NCBI RefSeq assembly: GCF_001854805.1 | Contig: NZ_MBLO01000053.1 | Coordinates: 1 to 39,585 of the forward strand | Direction: 5' to 3' | DNA: 39,585 nt | Source: Pseudofrankia coriaricola | Lineage (GTDB): Bacteria; Actinomycetota; Actinomycetes; Frankiales; Frankiaceae | Shown: positions 31,533 through 38,982 of the stretch, one piece after another | How positions within the stretch are numbered: position 1 is the first letter of the stretch | How the letters are laid out: each line of letters starts with the position of its first letter | Translations under genes and position numbers: made by a program | Notes under the pieces: generated by a model | The model's input: the letters and a program-made list of their open reading frames with translations, nothing else | What the model was told of the DNA's origin: nothing | Database searches by the model: none

Positions 31533-32535
31533 GAGCCCCTGCCCTGACAGTTGCCGGCGCCAGCGTGCGCTGGACGGCCGCGATGACACGGTCTGCGCTC
31601 GGGTACACCTGTGATTCGAGCGCCGACGGCCCTGGATTCGGGACGAACCGGGCACCCAGCCGCTCTACCGGTGCCTCCAGCACGCCGAAAAGCTCGCTGT
31701 GCAGAATGGAAGCGATCTCCGCTCCGGGCCCAGCGAACCGCACCGCGTCGTGTACGACGACGGCCCGCCTCGTGCGGCGCACGGACTCGACGATCGCCTC
31801 CACGTCAAGCGGGACCAGGGTGCGCAGGTCGAGTACCTCGGCGCTGATTCCCTCCTGCTCGAGGGTCGCGGCCGCGCCAAGCGCGTCGAGCACCGCGCGG
31901 CCGTAGCTGATCAGTGTGACGTCGGTACCCGGTCGCTTCACGTCAGCCTGGCCGAGCGGGATCGCGAAGGCGGGGTCGGTCGGGACCAGCCCGCGCTGCC
32001 CCCGCAGCCGGATCGTCTCCACGAAGATGCACGGGTCGTCGTCGAAGATCGCCGACGTGAGCAGGCCCTTGCCGTCGCGTGGTGTCGAGGGAACGATCAC
32101 CTTCAGTCCGGGGACGTGCATGAACCAGGCTTCCAGCGACTGGGAGTGGGTCGCGCCGGTGCCCAGGCCGCCGTAGACCTGCACCCTGACCGTGATGGGC
32201 GCGGTTGTCCGGCCCCCGGTCATGAATCGCAGCTTCGCCGCGTGATTGACGATCTGGTCGGCGGCGATACCGATAAAGTCCATGATCATGATTTCGGCGA
32301 CCGGGCGGAACCCCTCCATCGCCGCGCCAATCGCGGCGCCCACGATCGCCGCCTCGGAGATCGGCGTGTCCAGCACCCGGTCGACGCCGTACTTGGTGGA
32401 AAGCTTGGCGGTCGGCCCGGAGGCGCCTGGATCGGCGATGTCCTCGCCCAGGAGAAAGACGCGCTCGTCATGAGCCAGCGCCTGATCCAACGCCAGGTTC
32501 AGCGCCTGGGTCATTGTCATTCGTTGTTCGTCCAC
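31525..32535 (-). CDS. 2-oxo acid dehydrogenase E1 beta subunit (transketolase-like)
   Basis: A protein of about 336 residues, the second half of a ThDP-dependent E1. Family landmarks are LGEDIADPG, TPISEAAIVGAAIGAAMEGF, PVAEIMIMDFIGIAADQIVN and PSTPRDGKGLL. With E1 alpha it would decarboxylate a 2-oxo acid and acylate the lipoyl carrier; branched-chain, pyruvate and acetoin types cannot be told apart here. I prefer the GTG at 32535 because AGAGG sits five bases before it; the ATG at 32520 is the alternative. The open frame extends upstream only through the tandem repeat 32545-32618, which is not coding. Confidence 0.92.
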   Translation of the reverse strand: MDEQRMTMTQALNLALDQALAHDERVFLLGEDIADPGASGPTAKLSTKYGVDRVLDTPISEAAIVGAAIGAAMEGFRPVAEIMIMDFIGIAADQIVNHAAKLRFMTGGRTTAPITVRVQVYGGLGTGATHSQSLEAWFMHVPGLKVIVPSTPRDGKGLLTSAIFDDDPCIFVETIRLRGQRGLVPTDPAFAIPLGQADVKRPGTDVTLISYGRAVLDALGAAATLEQEGISAEVLDLRTLVPLDVEAIVESVRRTRRAVVVHDAVRFAGPGAEIASILHSELFGVLEAPVERLGARFVPNPGPSALESQVYPSADRVIAAVQRTLAPATVRAGAHG

Positions 32536-32544
32536 GTCCGCCTC

Positions 32545-32618
32545 TACACGGAACAGGTACCGGTACACGGAGCAGGTGCCGGTACGCCGAGCAGGTGGGT
32601 ACACAAAGCAGGTAGGGG
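32545..32618 (+). repeat. Four-copy tandem repeat, ~19-base unit
   Basis: Units start at 32545 (tacacggaacaggtaccgg), 32564 (tacacggagcaggtgccgg), 32583 (tacgccgagcaggtggg, 17 bases) and 32600 (tacacaaagcaggtagggg). They fill the whole gap between the E1 alpha stop and the E1 beta leader. The common core is TACRC-GARCAGGT. No palindrome is obvious in the unit. Confidence 0.85.
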
Positions 32619-32629
32619 CCGCGTCGGCC

Positions 32630-33628
32630 CTATGCTGGGCAGTTGCGCGGGTCGGCGTACACGTCGCGGTCCAGCTCGTCGAGCGCCGTCGCCGGCGCCG
32701 CCAGCACCGTCGCGAGCGCCTCCTCCACAGCCGCGGCCGACGCCCGCTCGATCTCGTCGAGATCGAGCTCGCCAAAGTTCCCGGCCTCCAGCAGACGGGC
32801 CCGGAAGCGCGGGACAGGATCGGCCGCCGAAGCGGCGGCCAGTTGCCCTTCGGGCATGTAGGCCATGGGGTCGCCGAAGTAGTGGCCGCGCAGCCGGAAC
32901 GTCACGCACTCCAGCAGCGTCGGGCCGCCGCCGCTCCTGGCCCGCTCGACCGCGTCCGTCAGCGCCACGACGAGAGCTATGGGGTCGTTGCCGTCGACGC
33001 GGACGCCGGGCATCCCGTACCCGGCCGCCCGGTCGGCGACGTGGGCAATCTTCATGGTGTGCTCGGTCGGCGTCATCTCGCCGTACTGGTTGTTCTGACA
33101 CACCAGCACCACCGGCAGGTCCCACAACGCGGCCATGTTCGCCGCCTCGTGGAACGAGCCGGTGTTCGTGGCCCCGTCGCCGAAACTCGCGACGGTCACC
33201 CGGTCGAGACCCAAGCGCCGGGCGGCCATGGCCAGCCCGACCGCGACCGGCGGCCCCGATCCCACGATCCCGGTCGAGAGCATGACGCCGGACTCCGGGC
33301 GAGCGATGTGCATCGTCCCGCCCTTGCCCCGGGCGGCCCCCACCTGCCGGCCCAGCATCTCGCCATAGATCTCCACCAGCGGCACGCCCTTGCCGATGAG
33401 GTCGTGCAGCCCCCGGTAAGTCGTGACCAGCCGGTCGTCCTCACGAAGGCACACACCCGCCGCCGCGGCGATCGCCTCCTGTCCGCGCGACGGCCAGTAC
33501 ACGCAGACCAACTCGCCCGACGCGATCCCCTTGCTTAACCGATCGTCAGCCGCCTTCATCAGCGTCATCAGCTCGTAGAGCCGGCGCTGGACCTCGGGTG
33601 ACACATCGACGGTCAGGTCCGTCGTCAC
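32630..33628 (-). CDS. 2-oxo acid dehydrogenase E1 alpha subunit
   Basis: A 332-residue ThDP-binding subunit. The ThDP/Mg motif opens with GDGATNTGSFHEAANMAA at 150 and closes with NN at 179-180, the family spacing of about 30. Other landmarks are SRGQEAIAAAAGV, KGGTMHI and GHYFGDPMAYMP, typical of acetoin/pyruvate-type E1 alpha. The GTG at 33628 is chosen because GGAAGGA precedes it; the open frame upstream overlaps the TauD gene end and is not used. It starts 44 bases after the TauD stop and is separated from E1 beta by a tandem-repeat spacer. No E3 (dihydrolipoamide dehydrogenase) is present. Confidence 0.92.
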   Translation of the reverse strand: MTTDLTVDVSPEVQRRLYELMTLMKAADDRLSKGIASGELVCVYWPSRGQEAIAAAAGVCLREDDRLVTTYRGLHDLIGKGVPLVEIYGEMLGRQVGAARGKGGTMHIARPESGVMLSTGIVGSGPPVAVGLAMAARRLGLDRVTVASFGDGATNTGSFHEAANMAALWDLPVVLVCQNNQYGEMTPTEHTMKIAHVADRAAGYGMPGVRVDGNDPIALVVALTDAVERARSGGGPTLLECVTFRLRGHYFGDPMAYMPEGQLAAASAADPVPRFRARLLEAGNFGELDLDEIERASAAAVEEALATVLAAPATALDELDRDVYADPRNCPA

Positions 33629-33672
33629 ATCTGATCCTTCCTTTCCGAATCCGAATCGGCCACAAGGGCGGC

Positions 33673-34509
33673 TCAGCTGGGGCCGTAGGGCCGGTCGCCC
33701 GCGAGGACGACGCGCTGCATCACCCGGGTGCTGCCGTAGTCGGGCACCGCGTAGTGCTGGACGGCGCGGTTGTCCCACATCGCCACATCGTTCGGCGCCC
33801 ACCGGTGCCGCATGGTGAAGTCCGGCGACTTCACGTGCTCGAACAGCAGCGCGAGCAGGTGGGCGCTCTCGGCCGGCGTCAGCTCGACGATGCGGGTGGT
33901 CCACCCCTCGCTGACGAACAGGGCCTTACGCCCGGTCTCGGGATGCACCCGGATCACCGGATGAACGTGCTCCAGGCCGTGAGACGACGCGGAGTGGTTG
34001 GCATGCTCCGTGCCGGACTGGCCCATACGCTCGATCACCGGGAACACCGAATGCACCGCGGTCAGGCCGTCGAGCATGCCCCGCAGCGGCGCTGAGAGGG
34101 CGTCGTAGGCCGCGTACATACTGCCCCAGCAGGTGTCCCCACCGACCGGCGGCAGGCTGACCGCCCGCAGCGCCGTCAGGCTCGGCGGCTCGGTGACGTA
34201 CGTCGTGTCCGAGTGCCACACCGACGTCGCCCGCCGGGCACCCAGGAGATCGTTCTCACTCACCACCTCGGATTTGCCGCCGGAGGAGAACGGCTCCGGG
34301 ATCGGCGTGCCGAAGTTCGTCACGAACGCGTGCATCTGGTCCCGGGTCAGCTCCTGGCCGTGAAAAAAGATCACACCGTGCTCGAGGAGCGCCTGGCGCA
34401 GCGCACGCACAACGTCAGGGCCGAGCGGCTCACGGAGATCGACTCCGCCGATGACCGCACCGACCGCCGATGTCACTGGCTGTATGTCAAGCGCCGTTGT
34501 TGTTGGCAT
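33673..34509 (-). CDS. TauD/TfdA-family 2-oxoglutarate-dependent dioxygenase
   Basis: A 278-residue Fe(II)/2-oxoglutarate dioxygenase. The iron triad is H99 and D101 in SVWHSDTTY and H252 in AVQHYAVPDY; the 2-oxoglutarate Arg is in GSTRVMQR (262-266). Length and layout match taurine- or 2,4-D-type enzymes, which hydroxylate a carbon next to a heteroatom and release aldehyde plus leaving group. ATG 34509 is supported by GGGAGG eight bases upstream, deciding against the long open extension to 34755. First gene of block C, divergent from the CoA-transferase gene, with three operator boxes in the shared 299-base control region. Confidence 0.93.
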   Translation of the reverse strand: MPTTTALDIQPVTSAVGAVIGGVDLREPLGPDVVRALRQALLEHGVIFFHGQELTRDQMHAFVTNFGTPIPEPFSSGGKSEVVSENDLLGARRATSVWHSDTTYVTEPPSLTALRAVSLPPVGGDTCWGSMYAAYDALSAPLRGMLDGLTAVHSVFPVIERMGQSGTEHANHSASSHGLEHVHPVIRVHPETGRKALFVSEGWTTRIVELTPAESAHLLALLFEHVKSPDFTMRHRWAPNDVAMWDNRAVQHYAVPDYGSTRVMQRVVLAGDRPYGPS

Positions 34510-34700
34510 TTCGTCTGCCTCCCTGGCCTTGGAGATGTGCCGACCCGCGCCATCGCCCAAGCGGTGACGCACCGCCGCGCGGGCGGCGGGGTCACCCGCG
34601 CGCCGGCCAGAGCCGCCGTCTCGAGCACCTGAGCGGGGTCGTCGTCGGGCTGTCGGGCGGAGCGGGTCAGCGTGAACAGGTGGCCGAGTTTCAACTACCG

Positions 34701-34755
34701 ATGTATACAACCATAGGGCGGTGCATACAACCACCGCGCCGCCTGTTGTATACAA
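34701..34755. promoter_or_regulatory. Triple operator in the divergent block C/D control region
   Basis: Boxes are ATGTATACAA (34701-34710), GTGCATACAA (34721-34730, degenerate) and TTGTATACAA (34746-34755, perfect), with centres 20 and 25 bases apart. The last lies 53 bases before the CoA-transferase start and the first about 190 bases before the TauD start, so one cluster can govern both directions. Confidence 0.8.
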
Positions 34756-34808
34756 GTCATGCGCAGAAGTCGCTGCTGGGGCGACATCGAGGACCGGGAG
34801 GATGACTC

Positions 34809-36029
34809 GTGCCGGATCAGCTCAGCTACGACCTGTTAGCGGGCGTCAAGGTGGTGGAGGTGGCGGCGTGGCTGTTCGCGCCGACGTGCGGCGCGGTCCT
34901 CGGGGACTGGGGCGCCGACGTCATCAAGATCGAGCCGACGACCGGCGGCGGTGACCCTTACCGCGGGTTCTTCCGCACCAGCGCGGTGAGCCCGACCATC
35001 GAACTCGCCAACCGAGGTAAGCGCAGCGTGGCCCTCGACCTGTCCACCACCGCGGGCCACGAGGCGCTGCTACGCCTCGTCGCGGACGCGGACGTGTTCG
35101 TCACCAGCCTGCAGCCCAGCTCGCGCTTCCGGCTTCGCATCGAGGCCGACGACATCCGCGCGGCCAACCCCTCGATCATCTATATCCGGGCCAGCGGCTA
35201 CGGGACCCGCGGCCCGGACGCCGAGACCCCCGGCTTCGACGCGGCGGCCGCATGGGCACGCACCGGCATCGCCCAGTTCCTCACGGCCCCGGACGCGCCG
35301 GCTCCGACTGGACCGCCCGGCGGCATCGGCGACTGCGTCGGCGGGCTCTCGGGCGCGGGCGCGGTCGCCGCCGCGCTGTTCAAGCGGGAACGCACGGGCA
35401 CGCCCTCGGAGATCGACGTCTCGCTGCTCGCCGGCGGGCTGTGGATGAACGCCACCATCCTGATGATGGAGGCGAACGCCGGGCCGGAGGGCTCGCTGAT
35501 GCGCGGCCAGGACCGCCGGGCGCCGCGCAACCCGCTGTCGAACCCCTACCGCTGCAAGGACGGCCGCTGGCTGCACCTCGTCGTCATCCAGCCAGACCCG
35601 TACTGGCGAAGCTTCTGCGAGCACATCGGCCGGCCCGAGCTGATCGACGACCCACGCTTCGTGGACTTCCACGCCCGCATGGCCAACAACGTCGAGCTCG
35701 TCGATCTTCTCGACGAGGTGTTCGCGGTACGCACCCTCGACGAGTGGCGCGACGCGCTGGCCACGTTCGACGGGGTGTGGGACGCGCTGCAGACCCCGGC
35801 CGAGGTCGTGCGCGACCCGCAGGTCCTCGCCAACGGATACCTCCTGCCGGGCGAGGAGCCCGGCCCGCCGCTGTCGACCATCGCCTCGCCGGCACAGTTC
35901 GACGGCCACGCGCTCACCGCGTTGCGGCGGGCACCCGAGCACGGACAGCACACCGAGGAGGTTCTCTTGGAGTACGGCTACTCGTGGGACGACCTCGCGG
36001 CCCTCAAAGACCAAGGCGCCATCATCTGA
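34809..36029 (+). CDS. Class III (CaiB/BaiF-type) CoA-transferase
   Basis: A 406-residue family III CoA-transferase, which moves CoA between carboxylic acids through an aspartyl-CoA anhydride. The catalytic Asp is D175 in GGIGDCVGG. Other family features are VKVVEVAAWLFAPTCG at the start, LGDWGADVIKIE, NRGKRSVALDL, and YGTRGPDAETPGFD. The GTG start follows GGGAGG. First gene of block D; it is likely to activate the incoming acid substrate, or an intermediate, as CoA thioester. The amidohydrolase follows after 14 bases. Confidence 0.93.
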   Translation: MPDQLSYDLLAGVKVVEVAAWLFAPTCGAVLGDWGADVIKIEPTTGGGDPYRGFFRTSAVSPTIELANRGKRSVALDLSTTAGHEALLRLVADADVFVTSLQPSSRFRLRIEADDIRAANPSIIYIRASGYGTRGPDAETPGFDAAAAWARTGIAQFLTAPDAPAPTGPPGGIGDCVGGLSGAGAVAAALFKRERTGTPSEIDVSLLAGGLWMNATILMMEANAGPEGSLMRGQDRRAPRNPLSNPYRCKDGRWLHLVVIQPDPYWRSFCEHIGRPELIDDPRFVDFHARMANNVELVDLLDEVFAVRTLDEWRDALATFDGVWDALQTPAEVVRDPQVLANGYLLPGEEPGPPLSTIASPAQFDGHALTALRRAPEHGQHTEEVLLEYGYSWDDLAALKDQGAII

Positions 36030-36043
36030 GAGGAGTTCCCGTC

Positions 36044-37375
36044 GTGGAACACAGGACCCCAACGTCGGACAGCCTCGTTCTCGAACCCGCGGTCCGCAAG
36101 GACGACCTGATTCTCGTCAGCGTCGACGACCACGTCATCGAGCCGGCCGACATGTTCAAGGACTTCATCCCCGCCAAGTACGCCGACCGGGCTCCCCGCG
36201 TCGTCTCCGACGCCATCAGCGACAAGTGGGTGTTCGGCGAGGGCGAGGCCCGCAACTCCGGGCTCAACGCCGTCGCCGGCCGCCCGCCGGAGGAGTACGG
36301 ACTGGAACCCCAGCGCTTCGACGAGATGCGCCGGGCCTGCTGGGACGTCCACGAGCGCGTGAAGGACATGAGCGCGAACGGCGTGCTGGCCTCGCTGAAC
36401 TTCCCGTCGATGGCCCGGTTCTGCGGCCAGTTCTTCGCCACCCGCGCCGACCAGGACCCGGAGCTGGCGTTGGCGGTCGTGCGCGCCTACAACGACTGGC
36501 ACATCGAGGCCTGGTGCGGGTCCTACCCCGACCGGTTCATCCCCTGCACCATCCCGCCCATCTGGGACACGCAGCTGATGGCCGACGAGATCCGCCGCAC
36601 CGCGGCCAAAGGCTCCCACTGCGTGTCGTTCTCGATGAACCCGCACGCGCTGGGCTACCCGTCCCTGCACAGCGAGCACTGGGACCCGTTCTGGGCCGCC
36701 TGCGCCGAGACCGAGACCGTCGTGACCATGCACATCGGCTCGGGCACCACCGGCATCGTCACCGCGCCCGACGCCCCGATGAACGTCGAGATCACCTGCT
36801 CAGCCATCAAGCTCTACCCCACCGCCGCCGACCTCGTCTGGTCGCCGATCTTCCAGAAGTTCCCCACCCTGAAGATCGCGCTGGCCGAGGGCGGCATCGG
36901 CTGGATCCCCTACTTCCTCGAGCGCGCCGACTACGTCTACAAGCGCCACAAGGCCTGGACCCGGCCGAACCTCGGCGGCCACCTACCCAGCGAGATCTTC
37001 AAGGAGCACCTCATCACGTGCTTCGTCGTCGACGACTTCGGCGCCGCCAACCTCGACAAGCTGAACGAGGACCTGGTGACCTGGGAGTGCGACTACCCCC
37101 ACTCCGACAGCACCTGGCCCGAATCGCCCGAGGTCATGGAACAGGCCATCCACGGCCTGAGCGCCGACCAGATCAACAAGATCAGCCATCTCAACGCCAT
37201 GCGGCTGTTCTCGTTCGACCCCTTCGGGATCCGCCCCCGGGAGAACAGCACCGTCGGCGCCCTGCGCGCCGAGGCCGCCGGCCACGACATCTCGATCGTC
37301 TCCTACGGCCCGCGGGAGCGCACCCTCACCTCCCTCGCCGACTTCACCGCGAACGCGGCAGTGAAGACGGCCTAA
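36044..37375 (+). CDS. Amidohydrolase_2-family (ACMSD-like) metal enzyme
   Basis: A 443-residue TIM-barrel protein. The metal-site landmarks are VDDHVIEP near residue 30, H230 in VTMHIGSG, and D350 in CDYPHSDSTWP. The family includes decarboxylases (ACMSD, 5-carboxyvanillate, gamma-resorcylate) as well as hydrolases. The first segment reads DDH, not the HxH of classical amidohydrolases, as in many uncharacterised actinobacterial members. The GTG at 36044 has GAGAGGAG seven bases upstream. It is close-packed behind the CoA-transferase. Two hairpins follow its stop. Confidence 0.9.
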   Translation: MEHRTPTSDSLVLEPAVRKDDLILVSVDDHVIEPADMFKDFIPAKYADRAPRVVSDAISDKWVFGEGEARNSGLNAVAGRPPEEYGLEPQRFDEMRRACWDVHERVKDMSANGVLASLNFPSMARFCGQFFATRADQDPELALAVVRAYNDWHIEAWCGSYPDRFIPCTIPPIWDTQLMADEIRRTAAKGSHCVSFSMNPHALGYPSLHSEHWDPFWAACAETETVVTMHIGSGTTGIVTAPDAPMNVEITCSAIKLYPTAADLVWSPIFQKFPTLKIALAEGGIGWIPYFLERADYVYKRHKAWTRPNLGGHLPSEIFKEHLITCFVVDDFGAANLDKLNEDLVTWECDYPHSDSTWPESPEVMEQAIHGLSADQINKISHLNAMRLFSFDPFGIRPRENSTVGALRAEAAGHDISIVSYGPRERTLTSLADFTANAAVKTA

Positions 37376-37383
37376 GAGCCCCG

Positions 37384-37405
37384 GGCGTCCCGCCGGTGGG
37401 ACGCC
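37384..37405 (+). terminator. Small hairpin right after amidohydrolase stop
   Basis: GGCGTCCC (37384-37391) pairs with GGGACGCC (37398-37405) around a six-base loop, eight bases after the TAA. It may be a weak terminator or an RNA-stability element acting with the larger hairpin at 37440. Confidence 0.5.
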
Positions 37406-37439
37406 GCCCACTCCCCGAAGCCCGAGGTAGTCCCAGATT

Positions 37440-37484
37440 CCGCGGCCGTCGCCGAACGCTCGCAGCGTTCGGCGACGGCCGCGG
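37440..37484. terminator. Very long perfect hairpin between amidohydrolase and VOC genes
   Basis: A 21-base perfect stem (37440-37460 with 37464-37484) closes on a three-base loop, cgc. It is centred 87 bases after the amidohydrolase stop and 65 before the VOC start. No T-run follows on either side. Termination or attenuation inside block D, separating the enzymes from the VOC/GntR pair, is the likeliest role. Confidence 0.7.
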
Positions 37485-37526
37485 CGGCCACTGCTGACGC
37501 CGCCCACACGTGAAGGTGCGACAGAT

Positions 37527-37967
37527 ATGATCAACCCGAACCTCGACCACGTCGGCATCGTCGTGGCAGACCTCGAGACCGCGATGGAGGCCCTCTCGGG
37601 CAACCTCGGCGTGGAGTGGATGGGAGTATTCGATCGAACCCTGGCGATGCACGACGCCGAACACGGCACCCGGGACATCCAGCTTAAGATCGCGGTGACG
37701 ACGCAGTACCCACGCCTAGAGGTGATCCAGACGATTCCCGACACACCGTGGGCACTCGGCGACGACCGGATGCTGCTGCACCACCTCGCCTACTACGCGG
37801 GCGACCTCGGCGAGGACAGCAGCCGGATCGCCGGGCCATGCCCCATCGAGATCGCCGGTGTCGGCGACGGCGGGGAGATCCCCAGGACGTTCACCTACCA
37901 CGTACACGCCGGGCTGCGGTTCGAGCTGCTGGAACCGCGCCCCGGTGTGACGGTACCCGGACAGTGA
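37527..37967 (+). CDS. VOC/glyoxalase-superfamily protein
   Basis: A 146-residue single-chain VOC protein. The first module opens LDHVGIVVADLETAMEALSG with the metal-type His and carries PRLEVIQTIPD (metal Glu). The second has LLHHLAYYAGDLGED (metal His) and ends FELLEPRPG (Glu). This His-Glu-His-Glu pattern resembles methylmalonyl-CoA epimerase and related enzymes. After the CoA-transferase, a CoA-ester epimerase is a reasonable guess. Its stop overlaps the GntR start (GTGA). Confidence 0.85.
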   Translation: MINPNLDHVGIVVADLETAMEALSGNLGVEWMGVFDRTLAMHDAEHGTRDIQLKIAVTTQYPRLEVIQTIPDTPWALGDDRMLLHHLAYYAGDLGEDSSRIAGPCPIEIAGVGDGGEIPRTFTYHVHAGLRFELLEPRPGVTVPGQ

Positions 37968-38674
37968 CCGAGCCGGCACCGACGAACGGGCCGCTGCCCC
38001 GGCGCAGCTTGAGCGAGCTTGTCGAGGCGATCCGCGAGCGGATCACCCGCGGCGAACTCGCGCCCGGTGAACGCCTCTGGGAGGAACGGCTCGCCGCCGA
38101 GCTCGGCGTGTCGCGCATCCCGATGCGGGAGGCGCTGCGGGCGCTCGCGTCCGAGGGATTCGTCCGATCCGAACGCTACGGCGGCACCTTCGTCGCCGCC
38201 CTCGACGCCGACGCCGCCCACGACCTCCTCGACGTACGGGCGGTCCTCGAACCGCTCGCCGCGGCGCAGGCGGCGACACGGCGCACACCCGACCAGCTCG
38301 CGGAGCTGCGCAGGCTCCTCGACAACGGCATCTGGGCGAGACGGGACCAGCGGTACGAGGACATGCGCACCCTGAAAGGGCAGTTCTTCGAGCAACTGGC
38401 CATCGCGTCCGGGAACAGCACGCTGGTCGCGCTCATGCACGTAGTGCGCTTCAAGATCGAGTGGGCGACCTCGATCGAGCTCATCAAGCGTGCTCCGCGC
38501 GAGACACGGACCCTAAGGGCAAACATCCTTCGCGAGATCGTCGATGCCGTCGCCGACGGCGACCCCGCTCGGGCAGCAACGGCAGCGGCGGCCAACGTCG
38601 ACGCGGCATACGCATCCCAGGGCTGGCGGCGGGTCGTCGACACACGGTTCGAACCCGCCACCAAGTCCGTCTAG
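37964..38674 (+). CDS. GntR-family regulator, FCD (FadR/VanR) subfamily
   Basis: A 236-residue regulator. The winged helix occupies 14-78 (LVEAIRERITRGELAPGERL, ELGVSRIPMREALRALASEG), and the all-helical FCD effector domain is about 84-215 (LLDVRAVLEPLAA, LAIASGN). The metal-binding histidines usual in FCD domains are not where expected: F-H-x-x-L is FFEQL, and the last helix has Asn/Ala instead of His. The effector is probably bound without metal. The GTG overlaps the VOC stop. GntR/FCD proteins commonly bind TTGTATACAA-like palindromes, so this is the candidate master regulator of the operators at 12254, 15235, 21076 and 34701. Confidence 0.92.
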   Translation: MTEPAPTNGPLPRRSLSELVEAIRERITRGELAPGERLWEERLAAELGVSRIPMREALRALASEGFVRSERYGGTFVAALDADAAHDLLDVRAVLEPLAAAQAATRRTPDQLAELRRLLDNGIWARRDQRYEDMRTLKGQFFEQLAIASGNSTLVALMHVVRFKIEWATSIELIKRAPRETRTLRANILREIVDAVADGDPARAATAAAANVDAAYASQGWRRVVDTRFEPATKSV

Positions 38675-38982
38675 CAAGCACGGGCGCCCTATGCGCCGGC
38701 CGCTCCGCCACGTCAACAGGACAGAGCGGTACCTCGCGGCGTCGACGCCCGAGCATCCATCCGGTCATGCTGCCCGCGAGCGAGTCACGCTGCTCCGCAG
38801 CCCCCGGTTGTGATGCCGTGGGACCGCATCCGTCATCCGATCACGCGGGGTTTGTCGCCGACGGGCTCGTACCGTGATCAGGAACCCTTGATGACACTCA
38901 CCTACGCACAAGTGAGAATTATTTAGAGAGATCTCGCTCGCTTCCCCGGAGAACCGAGAAGGCCGGGCAGGCTCACCCTACG
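38675..38982. other. Gene-free stretch after the regulator
   Basis: No protein could be recognised. An AT-rich patch (gagaattatttagaga, 38914-38929), unusual for this DNA, lies about 55-70 bases before the aldehyde dehydrogenase frame and may be promoter-like. The left part looks like decayed coding sequence. Confidence 0.4.

Noticed and set aside
32545-32618. CRISPR-like array
   Set aside because: Units are directly adjacent without unique spacers and only four in number; it is a simple tandem repeat.
31699-33285. Plus-strand open frame of about 530 codons opposite the E1 genes
   Set aside because: Low-complexity Arg/Gly/Pro text; it crosses a tandem repeat and two real genes.
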